Positions 1 through 6,394 of a stretch of 8,263 nucleotides of DNA are shown piece after piece. Every line of letters begins with the position of its first letter. Within the stretch, counting starts at the first letter, position 1. Origin of the DNA: Methanosarcinales archaeon (GTDB taxonomy: Archaea > Halobacteriota > Methanosarcinia > Methanosarcinales > Methanogasteraceae); NCBI GenBank assembly GCA_030606635.1, contig JAUWGA010000080.1, positions 1 through 8,263 of the forward strand, given 5' to 3'. The position numbers were made by a program, and so were the translations under genes. The notes beneath the pieces were generated by a model. The model made no database searches, was not told the DNA's origin, and worked only from the letters and a program-made list of their open reading frames with translations.

Positions 1-1800
1 CGGGCAACGCCTGATCAGTCCGGAACCGTCCTGGATGTGAACCATGGCGCCTGTGAACTCGGTGGCAGAGAACCCAACTTCGATATCCTCATCGAGTTCG
101 TTAATCGATGAGCTCTTGTTAAACTTCACGCTGAATCTCTCTTCAAACTCATCTGTCGTCAGATTCTCGAATGAATAACTCTTTCCCTCTTCGAGAGATG
201 GTAACTCGGATTTTGCCCACTTAACAAACTTGATCGTGCCTGTCTCGTCGCCGATTAACCCGATCTGATCAATCGACTCGTGCTCACTCTCCCACAACTG
301 GACAACCTTTGCATGGAGGTTGATCCACTTGTTACTCTCGGTGATACTGTCTATCTCAACCAGTTGCGCTTCCCGGTCAGGGGTCCCAATATCTTCATCC
401 AGTTCCTTAATCGATGAGCTCTTGTTAAACTTCACACTGAATCTCTCTTCAAACTCATCTGTCGTCAGATTCTCAAATGAATAACTCTTGCCCTCCAGAA
501 GTGCCGGTAACTCGGATTTCGCCCACTTCACAAACTTGATCGTCCCGGTCTCGTCTCCTACGAGTCCGACCTGATCGATCGACTCGTGTTCACTCTCCCA
601 CAACTGCACAACCTTTGCACGGAGGTTGACCCACTTGTTACTCTCGTTGATGGAGTCTATCTCAACCAGTTGCGCTTCCCGATCAGGGGTCTCAATATCC
701 TCATCCAGTTCCTTAATCGATGAGCTCTTGTTAAACTTCACACTGAATCTCTCTTCAAACTCGTCTGTCGTCAAATTCTCGAATGAATAACTCTTACCCT
801 CTTCGAGTGGAGCTAATTCGGATTTTGCCCACTTAACAAACTTGATCGTGCCTGTCTCGTCTCCGATGAGACCGATCTGATCGATCGACTCGTGCTCACT
901 ATCCCACAACTGCACAACCTTTGCACGCAGATTGATCCACTGTTCGCTCTGGTTGATGTCGGCTATGCTCACCAGTTGCGGTTCTCTATCTACGGTCTCG
1001 ATATCCTCATCCAGTTCCTTAATCGATGATCCATTGTTGAACTTCACGCTGAATCTCTCTTCAAATTCATCAGTTACCAGATTCTCGAATGAGTAACTCT
1101 TACCCTCAACGAGTGCCGGTAACTCGGATTTTGCCCACTTAACAAACTTGATCGTACCTGTCGCATCTCCGATGATACCGATCTGATCAATTGACTCGTG
1201 TTCACTATCCCACAACTGGACGACCTTCGCACGGAGGTTGATCCACTGCCCGCTCTGGTTGATACCATCGATCTGCATCAGTTGTGCCTCCCGGTCCTGG
1301 GTTTCGACCTCCTCACCAAGCTCCTGGATGCGAGTGGTTCGGTTCATCTTCACGCTGAAACGCCCCTCCCATTCATCAGTGGTCATATTCTCAAGGGAAT
1401 AACTCTTCCCCTCTTCAAGAGAGGGTAAATTGGATTTTGTCCACTTGACGAACTTGATCGTTCCGGTATCGTCTCCGATGAGCCCGACCTGATCGATCGC
1501 CGGGGAAGTACTATCCCACAACTGCACAACCTTTGCACGCAGATTGATCCACTGTTCGCTCTGGTTGATATCTGATATACGCGTGGATGATGCCGCTCCC
1601 TGCGGCGTGCCGTAATAGCCCTCCCGCGTAATCCCGCGTTCCCGCAGGAAGTAGCTGACGACGCTTCGCTCTGCCTCTGCGAGCGGGACCTTGAACCGTT
1701 CAGCCAGATCGCTAAGCCGCCGCTCGATATCGGGAAGCTCGATATCGACATTCAGTTCGAGGAACCGCTTTCGTATCTGTTCGGATGTTTCATCGATCAT
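1..1800 (-). CDS. rpa: Replication protein A (single-stranded DNA-binding protein), five OB folds plus start of zinc finger; 3' end outside window
   Basis: This gene encodes the archaeal single-stranded DNA-binding protein used in replication, repair and recombination. The frame is open from the ATG at 1800 to the left edge, giving 600 codons and no stop. Residues 1-73 are a charged, probably helical N-terminal region (FKVPLAEAERSVVSYFL) of the kind found in Methanosarcina-type RPAs. Five OB folds follow at about 74-175, 176-277, 278-379, 380-481 and 482-574, each with QWINLRAKVVQLW-like and GDETGTIKFVKW-like strands. The last residues, GSGLIRRCP, match the entry to the C-terminal C4 zinc finger of this family; its first cysteine is visible and the rest lies outside. 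The start is supported by AGAGGA six bases upstream. The family is known with two to five OB folds, so this is at the long end. OB5 has NLHAK where the other four have NLRAK. The family call is firm; full length is unknown. Confidence 0.95.
   Translation of the reverse strand, partial: MIDETSEQIRKRFLELNVDIELPDIERRLSDLAERFKVPLAEAERSVVSYFLRERGITREGYYGTPQGAASSTRISDINQSEQWINLRAKVVQLWDSTSPAIDQVGLIGDDTGTIKFVKWTKSNLPSLEEGKSYSLENMTTDEWEGRFSVKMNRTTRIQELGEEVETQDREAQLMQIDGINQSGQWINLRAKVVQLWDSEHESIDQIGIIGDATGTIKFVKWAKSELPALVEGKSYSFENLVTDEFEERFSVKFNNGSSIKELDEDIETVDREPQLVSIADINQSEQWINLRAKVVQLWDSEHESIDQIGLIGDETGTIKFVKWAKSELAPLEEGKSYSFENLTTDEFEERFSVKFNKSSSIKELDEDIETPDREAQLVEIDSINESNKWVNLRAKVVQLWESEHESIDQVGLVGDETGTIKFVKWAKSELPALLEGKSYSFENLTTDEFEERFSVKFNKSSSIKELDEDIGTPDREAQLVEIDSITESNKWINLHAKVVQLWESEHESIDQIGLIGDETGTIKFVKWAKSELPSLEEGKSYSFENLTTDEFEERFSVKFNKSSSINELDEDIEVGFSATEFTGAMVHIQDGSGLIRRCP
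79..1581 (-). repeat. Five tandem 306-bp coding repeats (OB folds of RPA)
   Basis: The motif around GATGAGCTCTTGTTAAACTT recurs with starts at 107, 413 and 719. Diverged copies lie at 1025 and about 1331, so every step is exactly 306 bp, or 102 codons. The units nearest the C-terminus are most alike: at protein level OB3, OB4 and OB5 share uninterrupted stretches such as EERFSVKFNKSSSI and differ mostly in the first 25 residues. OB1 is the most diverged (SPAIDQ for HESIDQ, EWEGRF for EFEERF). The similarity stops at about position 79, where the zinc-finger module begins. The pattern suggests stepwise tandem duplication with later homogenisation of the C-terminal copies. Confidence 0.95.
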
Positions 1801-1806
1801 GCTATT

Positions 1807-1812
1807 TCCTCT
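1807..1812 (-). promoter_or_regulatory. Ribosome binding site of the RPA gene
   Basis: Read on the minus strand this is AGAGGA, six bases before the ATG at 1800. It matches the archaeal 16S anti-Shine-Dalgarno core and fixes the RPA start. Confidence 0.75.
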
Positions 1813-1845
1813 GACATTTTGTATGGTTCATCCTCAAACATCCGG

Positions 1846-1855
1846 ATAGATAAAG
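1846..1855 (-). promoter_or_regulatory. Candidate TATA box of the RPA gene
   Basis: The minus strand reads CTTTATCTAT, preceded by AGTAC, which could act as a BRE. A start of transcription about 25 bases downstream, near 1824, would leave a short leader of about 20 bases carrying the ribosome binding site. The call rests on spacing and A/T composition only. Confidence 0.45.
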
Positions 1856-1950
1856 GTACTCGAAGAGCGGGGTGAATGTGATGCCGGGATTTGGGTTCCT
1901 ACCGCAGAATGGCGGTCAGCACCAGAAGACGTGACAGCTCCGGTGTAAAG

Positions 1951-1960
1951 ATAAATTTAT
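1951..1960 (+). promoter_or_regulatory. Candidate TATA box of the S-layer gene
   Basis: ATAAATTTAT is preceded by GTAAAG, a plausible BRE-like stretch. Transcription would begin near 1980-1985 and give a leader of about 35-40 bases before the ATG at 2020. An 11-base copy of this core (GATAAATTTAT) recurs at 4334-4344, just after the terminator of the same gene. Confidence 0.5.
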
Positions 1961-1984
1961 GTGGGGCGGATGCAAATGGCGTGA

Positions 1985-2005
1985 ATGTGGATTTAAAATC
2001 CGCAT
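1985..2005. promoter_or_regulatory. 21-bp dyad directly before the S-layer ribosome binding site
   Basis: The arms ATGTGGATTT and AAATCCGCAT flank a single central A. They are perfectly symmetrical except at one T/G position. The site lies about where transcription of the S-layer gene should begin and abuts its ribosome binding site. Such a compact palindrome suits a dimeric repressor better than an RNA hairpin, because the loop would be one base. No regulator can be named. Confidence 0.4.
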
Positions 2006-2014
2006 AAGGAGGTG
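2006..2014 (+). promoter_or_regulatory. Strong ribosome binding site of the S-layer gene
   Basis: AAGGAGGTG is a near-complete complement of the archaeal 16S 3' end, five bases before the ATG at 2020. It is the strongest such site in the window and fits a very abundant envelope protein. Confidence 0.85.
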
Positions 2015-2019
2015 TAAAA

Positions 2020-4290
2020 ATGAATAGACGAATGGTTATGTTGATCGCGCTCGTGGCTGTGATGTCTGTCATGCCAGCGAACGCGGAGACGCTTGAGGTG
2101 CGCGGCACCATCGAAGAACTGGATGCGATCAATCCCACACTTGGTTATGACCTAACATGGGATTACAGCACGTTTGCTGGTTTCTGGTGCGATCTGGATG
2201 ATGGTCTGGCGACCGAGACGCTGACGATTACTGCTACGGATGATTGGGGCAATCCTACACTGAACTTTGACTACGATGATCGGACACTTGATGAAGGTAC
2301 TCTTGTGTACCAAACTCAGCCGGTGTTTCAGGAATATGAACTCCACGAGAATGAAGCAGACCCAGACAGAACGACTGTAACAGCGATGGAAAACGCTTAT
2401 TTAGGTGGACGCATAGGATTGTGCGTTGAAAGCGATAACCCGGGCGGCGACTGCGGTTACTTCATCGAAGGCTGGATGGCAGAGGAGTATGTAGCAATCG
2501 ATAACAATGCCGACAAACTCTGCAAACTGCTGGTAGAGTTTGAGGATGACGACAAGAAGACACTGGCAACTGGCGAAGACTGGAATCTTAGCGGCGGATT
2601 CGTTCTTGTTGCAAATCTGATCGATCTCGAGGGTGAGAAGGTCTGGTTCTCGCTGAAGAAGAATGGCAGGGAACTCGATAATGAAGTTGTATCAATTGGT
2701 GAAGGGACTGCACAACAGGATCGGATATACACATACACAGCAGACATTGGAAATGAGGAGGATGTTCCAGTGTTTTCCTGCTATGTGGATGCTGTGTTTA
2801 GAGAAAACAACACCAACGCCACTCGATTGAAGTACGTCTTCCTGATCGATGATGATGTGCTGGAGATCGAGACCAGTCAGACATACGGTGCTATGGAAGT
2901 GATGACCGCAAGTTCCAGTGGGGTCGTCCTCAAGAACGATGAGACCACCATCGATCTCGATACGGATACCATCGAACACATTATGGGCAATATGTACTTC
3001 AAGACTGCGGACGATGACGGTGCGATCAGGCTCTACCCGATGGTTGAGTATACGGAACCCGGCACTTACGAGGTGCGCGGCACCATCGAAGAACTGGATG
3101 CGGCTAACCCTACACTTGGTGCAGACCGGGTATGGGATTACAGCTCGTTTGCTGGTTTCTGGTATGGTATGGATGACAATCTGCAGACCGAGAGTCTGAC
3201 GATCTTGGCAAATAATTGGGCCGGTCAGCCCACACTGGACTTCAGCACCGATGAGCGAACCATTGATGAAGGCAGTTTGGTATATACTACTCATCCGGTG
3301 TTCCAGGAGTATGAGATGCATCAGGATGTACCAGACTCAAGCAGAATGACTCAAACCGATATGGAAGAGGCGTATGATGGTGATGGTATTGGTGACGCTG
3401 TGCCTCATGATTTGTTAGACCAGGATATCGGATTGTGTGTTGAAAGCGATAATCCTGGCGGTGATTGCGGCTACTTCCTCGAAGGCTGGATGGGCGAAAA
3501 GTATGTGGCAATCGATGAGAATACCGACAAACTCTGCAAACTTCTGTTAGAGTTTGAGGATAATGACAAGAAGATATTGGCAATTGGCGAGGAATGGGAT
3601 CTTGGTGGCGGATTTGCACTCGAACCCATGAGCATCGACGATGAAGGTGATAAGGTAATGTTCCAACTGTCCAAGAATAACGTTTCATTGGATATGGACG
3701 TGGCATCAACCGGAGGGGTTATGGCACAGGAGCGCGTCTACACATACACCGCGGACATCGGAGGAAAGAAGAATATTCCTGTATTTTCCTGCTACGTTGA
3801 TGCGGTCTTCAAAGGAAGCACCAGTTACGTACAACTGATGTACGCCTTCCTGATCGATGATGATGTTCTGGAGATCGAGACCAGTCAGACCTACGGTGCC
3901 ATGGAAGTGATGACTGCAAGTTGTTGCAATATCGTCCTCACGAACGACGAGTCCACTATCGACCTAGACCCCGGCACCACCAAGAACATCACGGAGAACA
4001 TGTACTTCAAGATCGCAGACGATGACACTGCCATCCGATTCTACCCATTCGTCGAGCGCACAATCGGCGGCGAAGAGCCCACGCCACCTGCCACCATCCC
4101 TGCCAAAGACATCGATGGCGACGGCGTTCCTGATGTCTGGGATGCGGACAACAGCACTCCACCGGATTACTGGGTGAACTCAGATGGCATCGGACGAAAG
4201 TGGGGCGATGTGAACGGTGACGGTAAACTCACCTCAGCAGATGCTCTCATGATCCTGCATGCTGCGGTCGAAAATATCGAACTTGGGTAG
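2020..4290 (+). CDS. S-layer protein with two S-layer duplication domains and a C-terminal dockerin-like tail
   Basis: A secreted 756-residue surface protein, probably the cell-wall lattice subunit or a relative. Residues 1-22 form a signal peptide (MNRR, hydrophobic stretch, cleavage after PANA). Two homologous units, about 26-344 and 351-679, belong to the Methanosarcina S-layer family (PF07752/TIGR01567). Recognisable motifs are WDYSSFAGFWY, DEGSLVY, EGWMGEKYVAID, KLCKLL, PVFSCYVDAVF, FLIDDDVLEIETSQTYG and FKIADDD...FYP. A short Pro/Thr linker (about 684-694) leads to a calcium-type loop DIDGDGVPD (697-705) and a dockerin-type loop with ligands D730, N732, D734, T738 and D741. There is no C-terminal transmembrane helix or PGF-CTERM signal, unlike the usual membrane-tethered relatives. 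Four cysteines recur in each unit. N-glycosylation sequons are present, for example at 263-268. The gene has its own promoter and terminator, so it is probably monocistronic. Confidence 0.92.
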   Translation: MNRRMVMLIALVAVMSVMPANAETLEVRGTIEELDAINPTLGYDLTWDYSTFAGFWCDLDDGLATETLTITATDDWGNPTLNFDYDDRTLDEGTLVYQTQPVFQEYELHENEADPDRTTVTAMENAYLGGRIGLCVESDNPGGDCGYFIEGWMAEEYVAIDNNADKLCKLLVEFEDDDKKTLATGEDWNLSGGFVLVANLIDLEGEKVWFSLKKNGRELDNEVVSIGEGTAQQDRIYTYTADIGNEEDVPVFSCYVDAVFRENNTNATRLKYVFLIDDDVLEIETSQTYGAMEVMTASSSGVVLKNDETTIDLDTDTIEHIMGNMYFKTADDDGAIRLYPMVEYTEPGTYEVRGTIEELDAANPTLGADRVWDYSSFAGFWYGMDDNLQTESLTILANNWAGQPTLDFSTDERTIDEGSLVYTTHPVFQEYEMHQDVPDSSRMTQTDMEEAYDGDGIGDAVPHDLLDQDIGLCVESDNPGGDCGYFLEGWMGEKYVAIDENTDKLCKLLLEFEDNDKKILAIGEEWDLGGGFALEPMSIDDEGDKVMFQLSKNNVSLDMDVASTGGVMAQERVYTYTADIGGKKNIPVFSCYVDAVFKGSTSYVQLMYAFLIDDDVLEIETSQTYGAMEVMTASCCNIVLTNDESTIDLDPGTTKNITENMYFKIADDDTAIRFYPFVERTIGGEEPTPPATIPAKDIDGDGVPDVWDADNSTPPDYWVNSDGIGRKWGDVNGDGKLTSADALMILHAAVENIELG
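2095..4056 (+). repeat. Two tandem S-layer duplication units (about 325-330 codons each)
   Basis: The repeat starts with the same sequence at 2095 and 3070 (GAGGTGCGCGGCACCATCGA), an offset of 975 bp. Near the unit ends the offset has grown to 1008 bp (CCTGATCGATGATGATG at 2841 and 3849). The second unit therefore carries a net 33-bp gain, mostly an acidic insertion around residues 453-469 (DGDGIGDAVPHDLLDQD). Long DNA stretches remain nearly identical between the units, so the copies are fairly young or are kept alike by gene conversion. Confidence 0.9.
4102..4287 (+). other. Calcium-loop and dockerin-like C-terminal tail of the S-layer protein
   Basis: Residues 695-756 contain DIDGDGVPD, resembling thrombospondin type 3/EF-hand loops. 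They also contain GDVNGDGKLTSADALMIL, a textbook dockerin type I calcium repeat. Only one canonical dockerin repeat is seen; the second loop is atypical. By family knowledge, dockerins dock into cohesin domains. That this tail anchors the protein or attaches cargo is inference. Confidence 0.75.
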
Positions 4291-4303
4291 TGGTGCGATG
4301 CTG

Positions 4304-4330
4304 GCGGTGCTTGTGCACCGTCATTTTTTT
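4304..4330 (+). terminator. Hairpin and T-run terminator of the S-layer gene
   Basis: CGGTGC (4305-4310) pairs with GCACCG (4315-4320) over a TTGT loop, followed by TCA and seven T residues (4324-4330). It begins 14 bases after the stop codon and resembles a factor-independent terminator, in line with a highly expressed gene. Confidence 0.8.
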
Positions 4331-4333
4331 CTC

Positions 4334-4373
4334 GATAAATTTATCAGGAAGTGACGCGTTTTGACTATTTATA
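4334..4373 (+). promoter_or_regulatory. Candidate promoter region of the HAD phosphatase gene
   Basis: Two TATA-like elements lie here. One is the perfect palindrome GATAAATTTATC (4334-4345), sharing 11 bases with the S-layer promoter; the other is TATTTATA (4366-4373). Either would give a leader of roughly 70-105 bases before the ATG at 4466. The rest of the gap to 4465 holds a 7-bp inverted repeat, ATACCAC (4371-4377) and GTGGTAT (4409-4415), and no recognisable ribosome binding site. Confidence 0.4.
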
Positions 4374-4465
4374 CCACAACCGTCGAAGTTTCAGACAGAG
4401 TCCTGACAGTGGTATGCATAACTGCATCCCAAGTCTGAATACACAAAACCAATATACAAAATCTG

Positions 4466-5272
4466 ATGAAGGCGTACATTCTCGATATCGACGGCGTGAT
4501 ATTCCGTGGCAGTGAAGTGATAGCAGGTGCGCCGGATGCGGTCAACCGACTACTGGATAACGCGAGAGTCGTCTTCCTGACGAATAACTCAACACAGAGC
4601 AGGGCTGCGGTCTCTGCAAGATTAAACGCATCCGGCATCCGGTGCAGGGAGAGCGACATGATCACTGCAGGATATGCCGCTGCCGTGTATATCAGGAAGC
4701 GGTACGGGACACAGAAGATCTATCCGATCGGCGAGACGGGCTTGATACATGAACTGAAAGCAGAGGGGCACGAGATCGATCCGGGCGGGGATGGGGGTAT
4801 GGGTGCGGATGGGGGTGAAGATGCGGTTGCGGACTTCGTCGTCGTCGGTCTTGACATGGATTTCACTTACGAAAAATTAAGAATCGGTCTTCAAAACATC
4901 CTTGCCGGGGCAGGACTCATCGCAACAAACACCGACCCTCTTCTTCCGGTGGAACACGGTTTCCTGCCGGGCGCAGGCGCTATCGTGCGTGCGCTTGAGA
5001 CGGCATCCGGGAGATCTGCGTTTGTGATAGGCAAACCAAACCCGCCGATGATGGATGCTGTGATCGACCATCTGGGGCTTCCTGCGCACGAATGCACGCT
5101 GGTCGGAGACCGTCTCGAGACTGATATTCTCGCAGGCAGCAGATACGGCATGAAGACCGTGCTCGTGCTCTCCGGCGTTGAGACTGCGGAGAGCGTTAGG
5201 CAATCCCGGATCAAGCCGGATGCCGTGATCGGGAGCATAGCAGAGATGCAGGAGATACAGCACATAGCATAG
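4466..5272 (+). CDS. HAD-superfamily phosphatase, NagD-like (subfamily IIA, C2 cap)
   Basis: A 268-residue cytosolic phosphatase. All catalytic motifs are present: motif I DIDGV with nucleophile D7 and acid/base D9; motif II FLTNNST with T39; motif III GKPNP with K190; motif IV VGDRLETD with D215 and D220. Between motifs II and III lies a C2 cap with the family signatures VVVGLDMDFTYEKL and ATNTDPLLPVEHGFLPGAGAI. Length is typical of the NagD/4-nitrophenylphosphatase/phosphoglycolate phosphatase-like group; the substrate cannot be read from the sequence. The ATG at 4466 is chosen because motif I begins only six residues later, although no ribosome binding site is visible. A Gly/Asp-rich insert (about residues 107-120) interrupts the cap and is encoded by G-rich DNA. 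It is followed after 40 bases by the GTPase gene, so co-transcription is likely. Confidence 0.93.
   Translation: MKAYILDIDGVIFRGSEVIAGAPDAVNRLLDNARVVFLTNNSTQSRAAVSARLNASGIRCRESDMITAGYAAAVYIRKRYGTQKIYPIGETGLIHELKAEGHEIDPGGDGGMGADGGEDAVADFVVVGLDMDFTYEKLRIGLQNILAGAGLIATNTDPLLPVEHGFLPGAGAIVRALETASGRSAFVIGKPNPPMMDAVIDHLGLPAHECTLVGDRLETDILAGSRYGMKTVLVLSGVETAESVRQSRIKPDAVIGSIAEMQEIQHIA
4783..4815 (+). other. G-rich tract with G-quadruplex potential inside the HAD gene
   Basis: Runs of GGG, GGGG, GGGGG and GGG are separated by loops of one, two and three bases (4783-4803), and a further GGGGG lies at 4811-4815. This meets the usual G3+ with 1-7-base loop rule on the coding strand. It encodes the low-complexity Gly/Asp insert in the cap domain. 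Confidence 0.6.
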
Positions 5273-5274
5273 CA

Positions 5275-5295
5275 CCGTGCAAGCATATAGCACGG
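5275..5295 (+). repeat. Short hairpin in the HAD-GTPase gap
   Basis: CCGTGC (5275-5280) and GCACGG (5290-5295) form a 6-bp stem with a nine-base loop, starting three bases after the HAD stop codon. No T-run follows, so termination is unlikely. It might modulate read-through or message stability, or be chance. Confidence 0.3.
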
Positions 5296-5312
5296 GAGAT
5301 ACGAGAACGAAC

Positions 5313-6359
5313 ATGACAAAAATAGCAATCATCGGAGGCGAGCAGAGTGGAAGAACGACTCTTGCATCGAAACTTGGCAAGAAAGGAAACGTGTCAGACG
5401 TCACGATCTACGACTTTGCCAAGAGCGGCACCACACTCACGATAACCGATGCCACCGGATATCCAAAGTCCGTAAAACCGCTCCTGACTGCACTGGACCT
5501 CTCGGATATAGTACTTCTCGCAGTCCCTCCGGAAGGACCTGATACATCCACAGGCGAGTGCATCGTCCTGCTTGACCTGTTAAACTACAAGCACGGGATG
5601 ATCGTGCTGACCAAGTCGGATACCTCGTATCCTTATGCACTCGAGGAGCTTGCGCAGAAGATCAGAACGATTGGGGCTGGCACGGTCATCGAGGACTGGG
5701 AGTGCGCCATCGTATCTGCCGAGACGTTTGAAGGGATGGAAGAGCTAAAAGAGATGATATCTTCGGTTGGCGCGGTAGTGGATAGCGAGAACGCGGAGTT
5801 AAACGCGCTTTCGCCGCGCGTGGCGGTCGATCACGTCTTCAACGTGACCGGCATCGGTTGCGTGATTCTGGGCGTGGTCAAGCAGGGCACGATACATGCA
5901 AAAGATAAGATGCTTATGATGCCGGCAGAGAAACCTGTCGAGATACGGTCGATCCAGCTGCATGATGTTGACGCAAAGAGCGCGGCGACTGGCGCGAGAG
6001 TCGGGCTTGCGCTGAAGCATATACAACCGAAGGATGTGGAGCGCGGAGATGTGATCTCGGAAGAAGGAAAGGAGATCGTTTCCACCGGTGTTACACTTAA
6101 CACCACGCTTTCACGGTTCACAAAAGAGATTACTGTCGGGGATGTGTTGCATCTCTTCATTGGGCTTCAGTCGGCACCCGCACGCATCGAAGAGATCGTG
6201 GTAAACGGGGCGGGCGTGGACACTGCTCTGCCCGGTAGCAAGTGTACTCTCACGCTCTCAGGTTCAAAGAAGATCGCTTATGCCGAATCAGACCGCTTTA
6301 TTCTCGCCAATCTGGATGAAAAACAGAGGTTTGTCGGATATGGGTTCATCTTCCGATAA
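5313..6359 (+). CDS. EF-Tu/SelB-like translational GTPase homologue with degenerate G domain
   Basis: A 348-residue protein of the archaeal EF-Tu domain 2 family, related to EF-1alpha and SelB. The G domain (about 1-155) is short and altered. The P-loop is G8-x4-G13-R14-T15, with arginine instead of the usual lysine; G3 is D46-A-T-G49; G4 is TKSD (100-103) instead of NKxD; G5 is VSAE (134-137). No switch I RGITI motif is seen. Domain 2, a beta barrel, spans about 167-250 (FNVTGIGCVILGVVKQGTI, VERGDVIS), and a domain-3-like barrel follows to the end. The usual SelB domain 4 is absent. The ATG at 5313 is preferred over an in-frame GTG at 5277, because the beta-strand leading to the P-loop starts right after it. 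Role is unknown; tRNA or ribosome binding is inferred from domains 2-3 and the tRNA gene next door. Confidence 0.85.
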   Translation: MTKIAIIGGEQSGRTTLASKLGKKGNVSDVTIYDFAKSGTTLTITDATGYPKSVKPLLTALDLSDIVLLAVPPEGPDTSTGECIVLLDLLNYKHGMIVLTKSDTSYPYALEELAQKIRTIGAGTVIEDWECAIVSAETFEGMEELKEMISSVGAVVDSENAELNALSPRVAVDHVFNVTGIGCVILGVVKQGTIHAKDKMLMMPAEKPVEIRSIQLHDVDAKSAATGARVGLALKHIQPKDVERGDVISEEGKEIVSTGVTLNTTLSRFTKEITVGDVLHLFIGLQSAPARIEEIVVNGAGVDTALPGSKCTLTLSGSKKIAYAESDRFILANLDEKQRFVGYGFIFR

Positions 6360-6394
6360 CTTTACAACTCCATCGGGAGATGATAATACTGCAT

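Noticed and set aside
79..1581. CRISPR array or transposon repeats
   Set aside because: The 306-bp repeats are in frame and encode OB folds; there are no spacers, terminal inverted repeats or transposase.
1383..1751. 122-codon minus-strand frame overlapping the RPA start region
   Set aside because: It is out of frame with the OB-fold protein, which reads without a stop through the same region.
2692..3321. 209-codon open frame antisense to the S-layer gene
   Set aside because: It is the mirror of an acidic, repeat-bearing coding sequence, has no family resemblance or ribosome binding site, and the sense frame is clearly the real gene.
4371..4415. 7-bp inverted repeat ATACCAC/GTGGTAT as an operator or RNA hairpin
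   Set aside because: Seven bases with a 31-base gap is expected by chance in A/T-rich intergenic DNA; noted only within the promoter entry.
5277..5312. GTG at 5277 as an earlier start of the GTPase-like gene
   Set aside because: It would add 12 unlikely residues and begin within a small hairpin; the family N-terminus is the strand just before the P-loop, which starts at ATG 5313.
4877..5404. 175-codon antisense frame over the HAD/GTPase junction
   Set aside because: It overlaps two well-supported genes on the other strand; its composition is typical of antisense reading of GC-rich codons.
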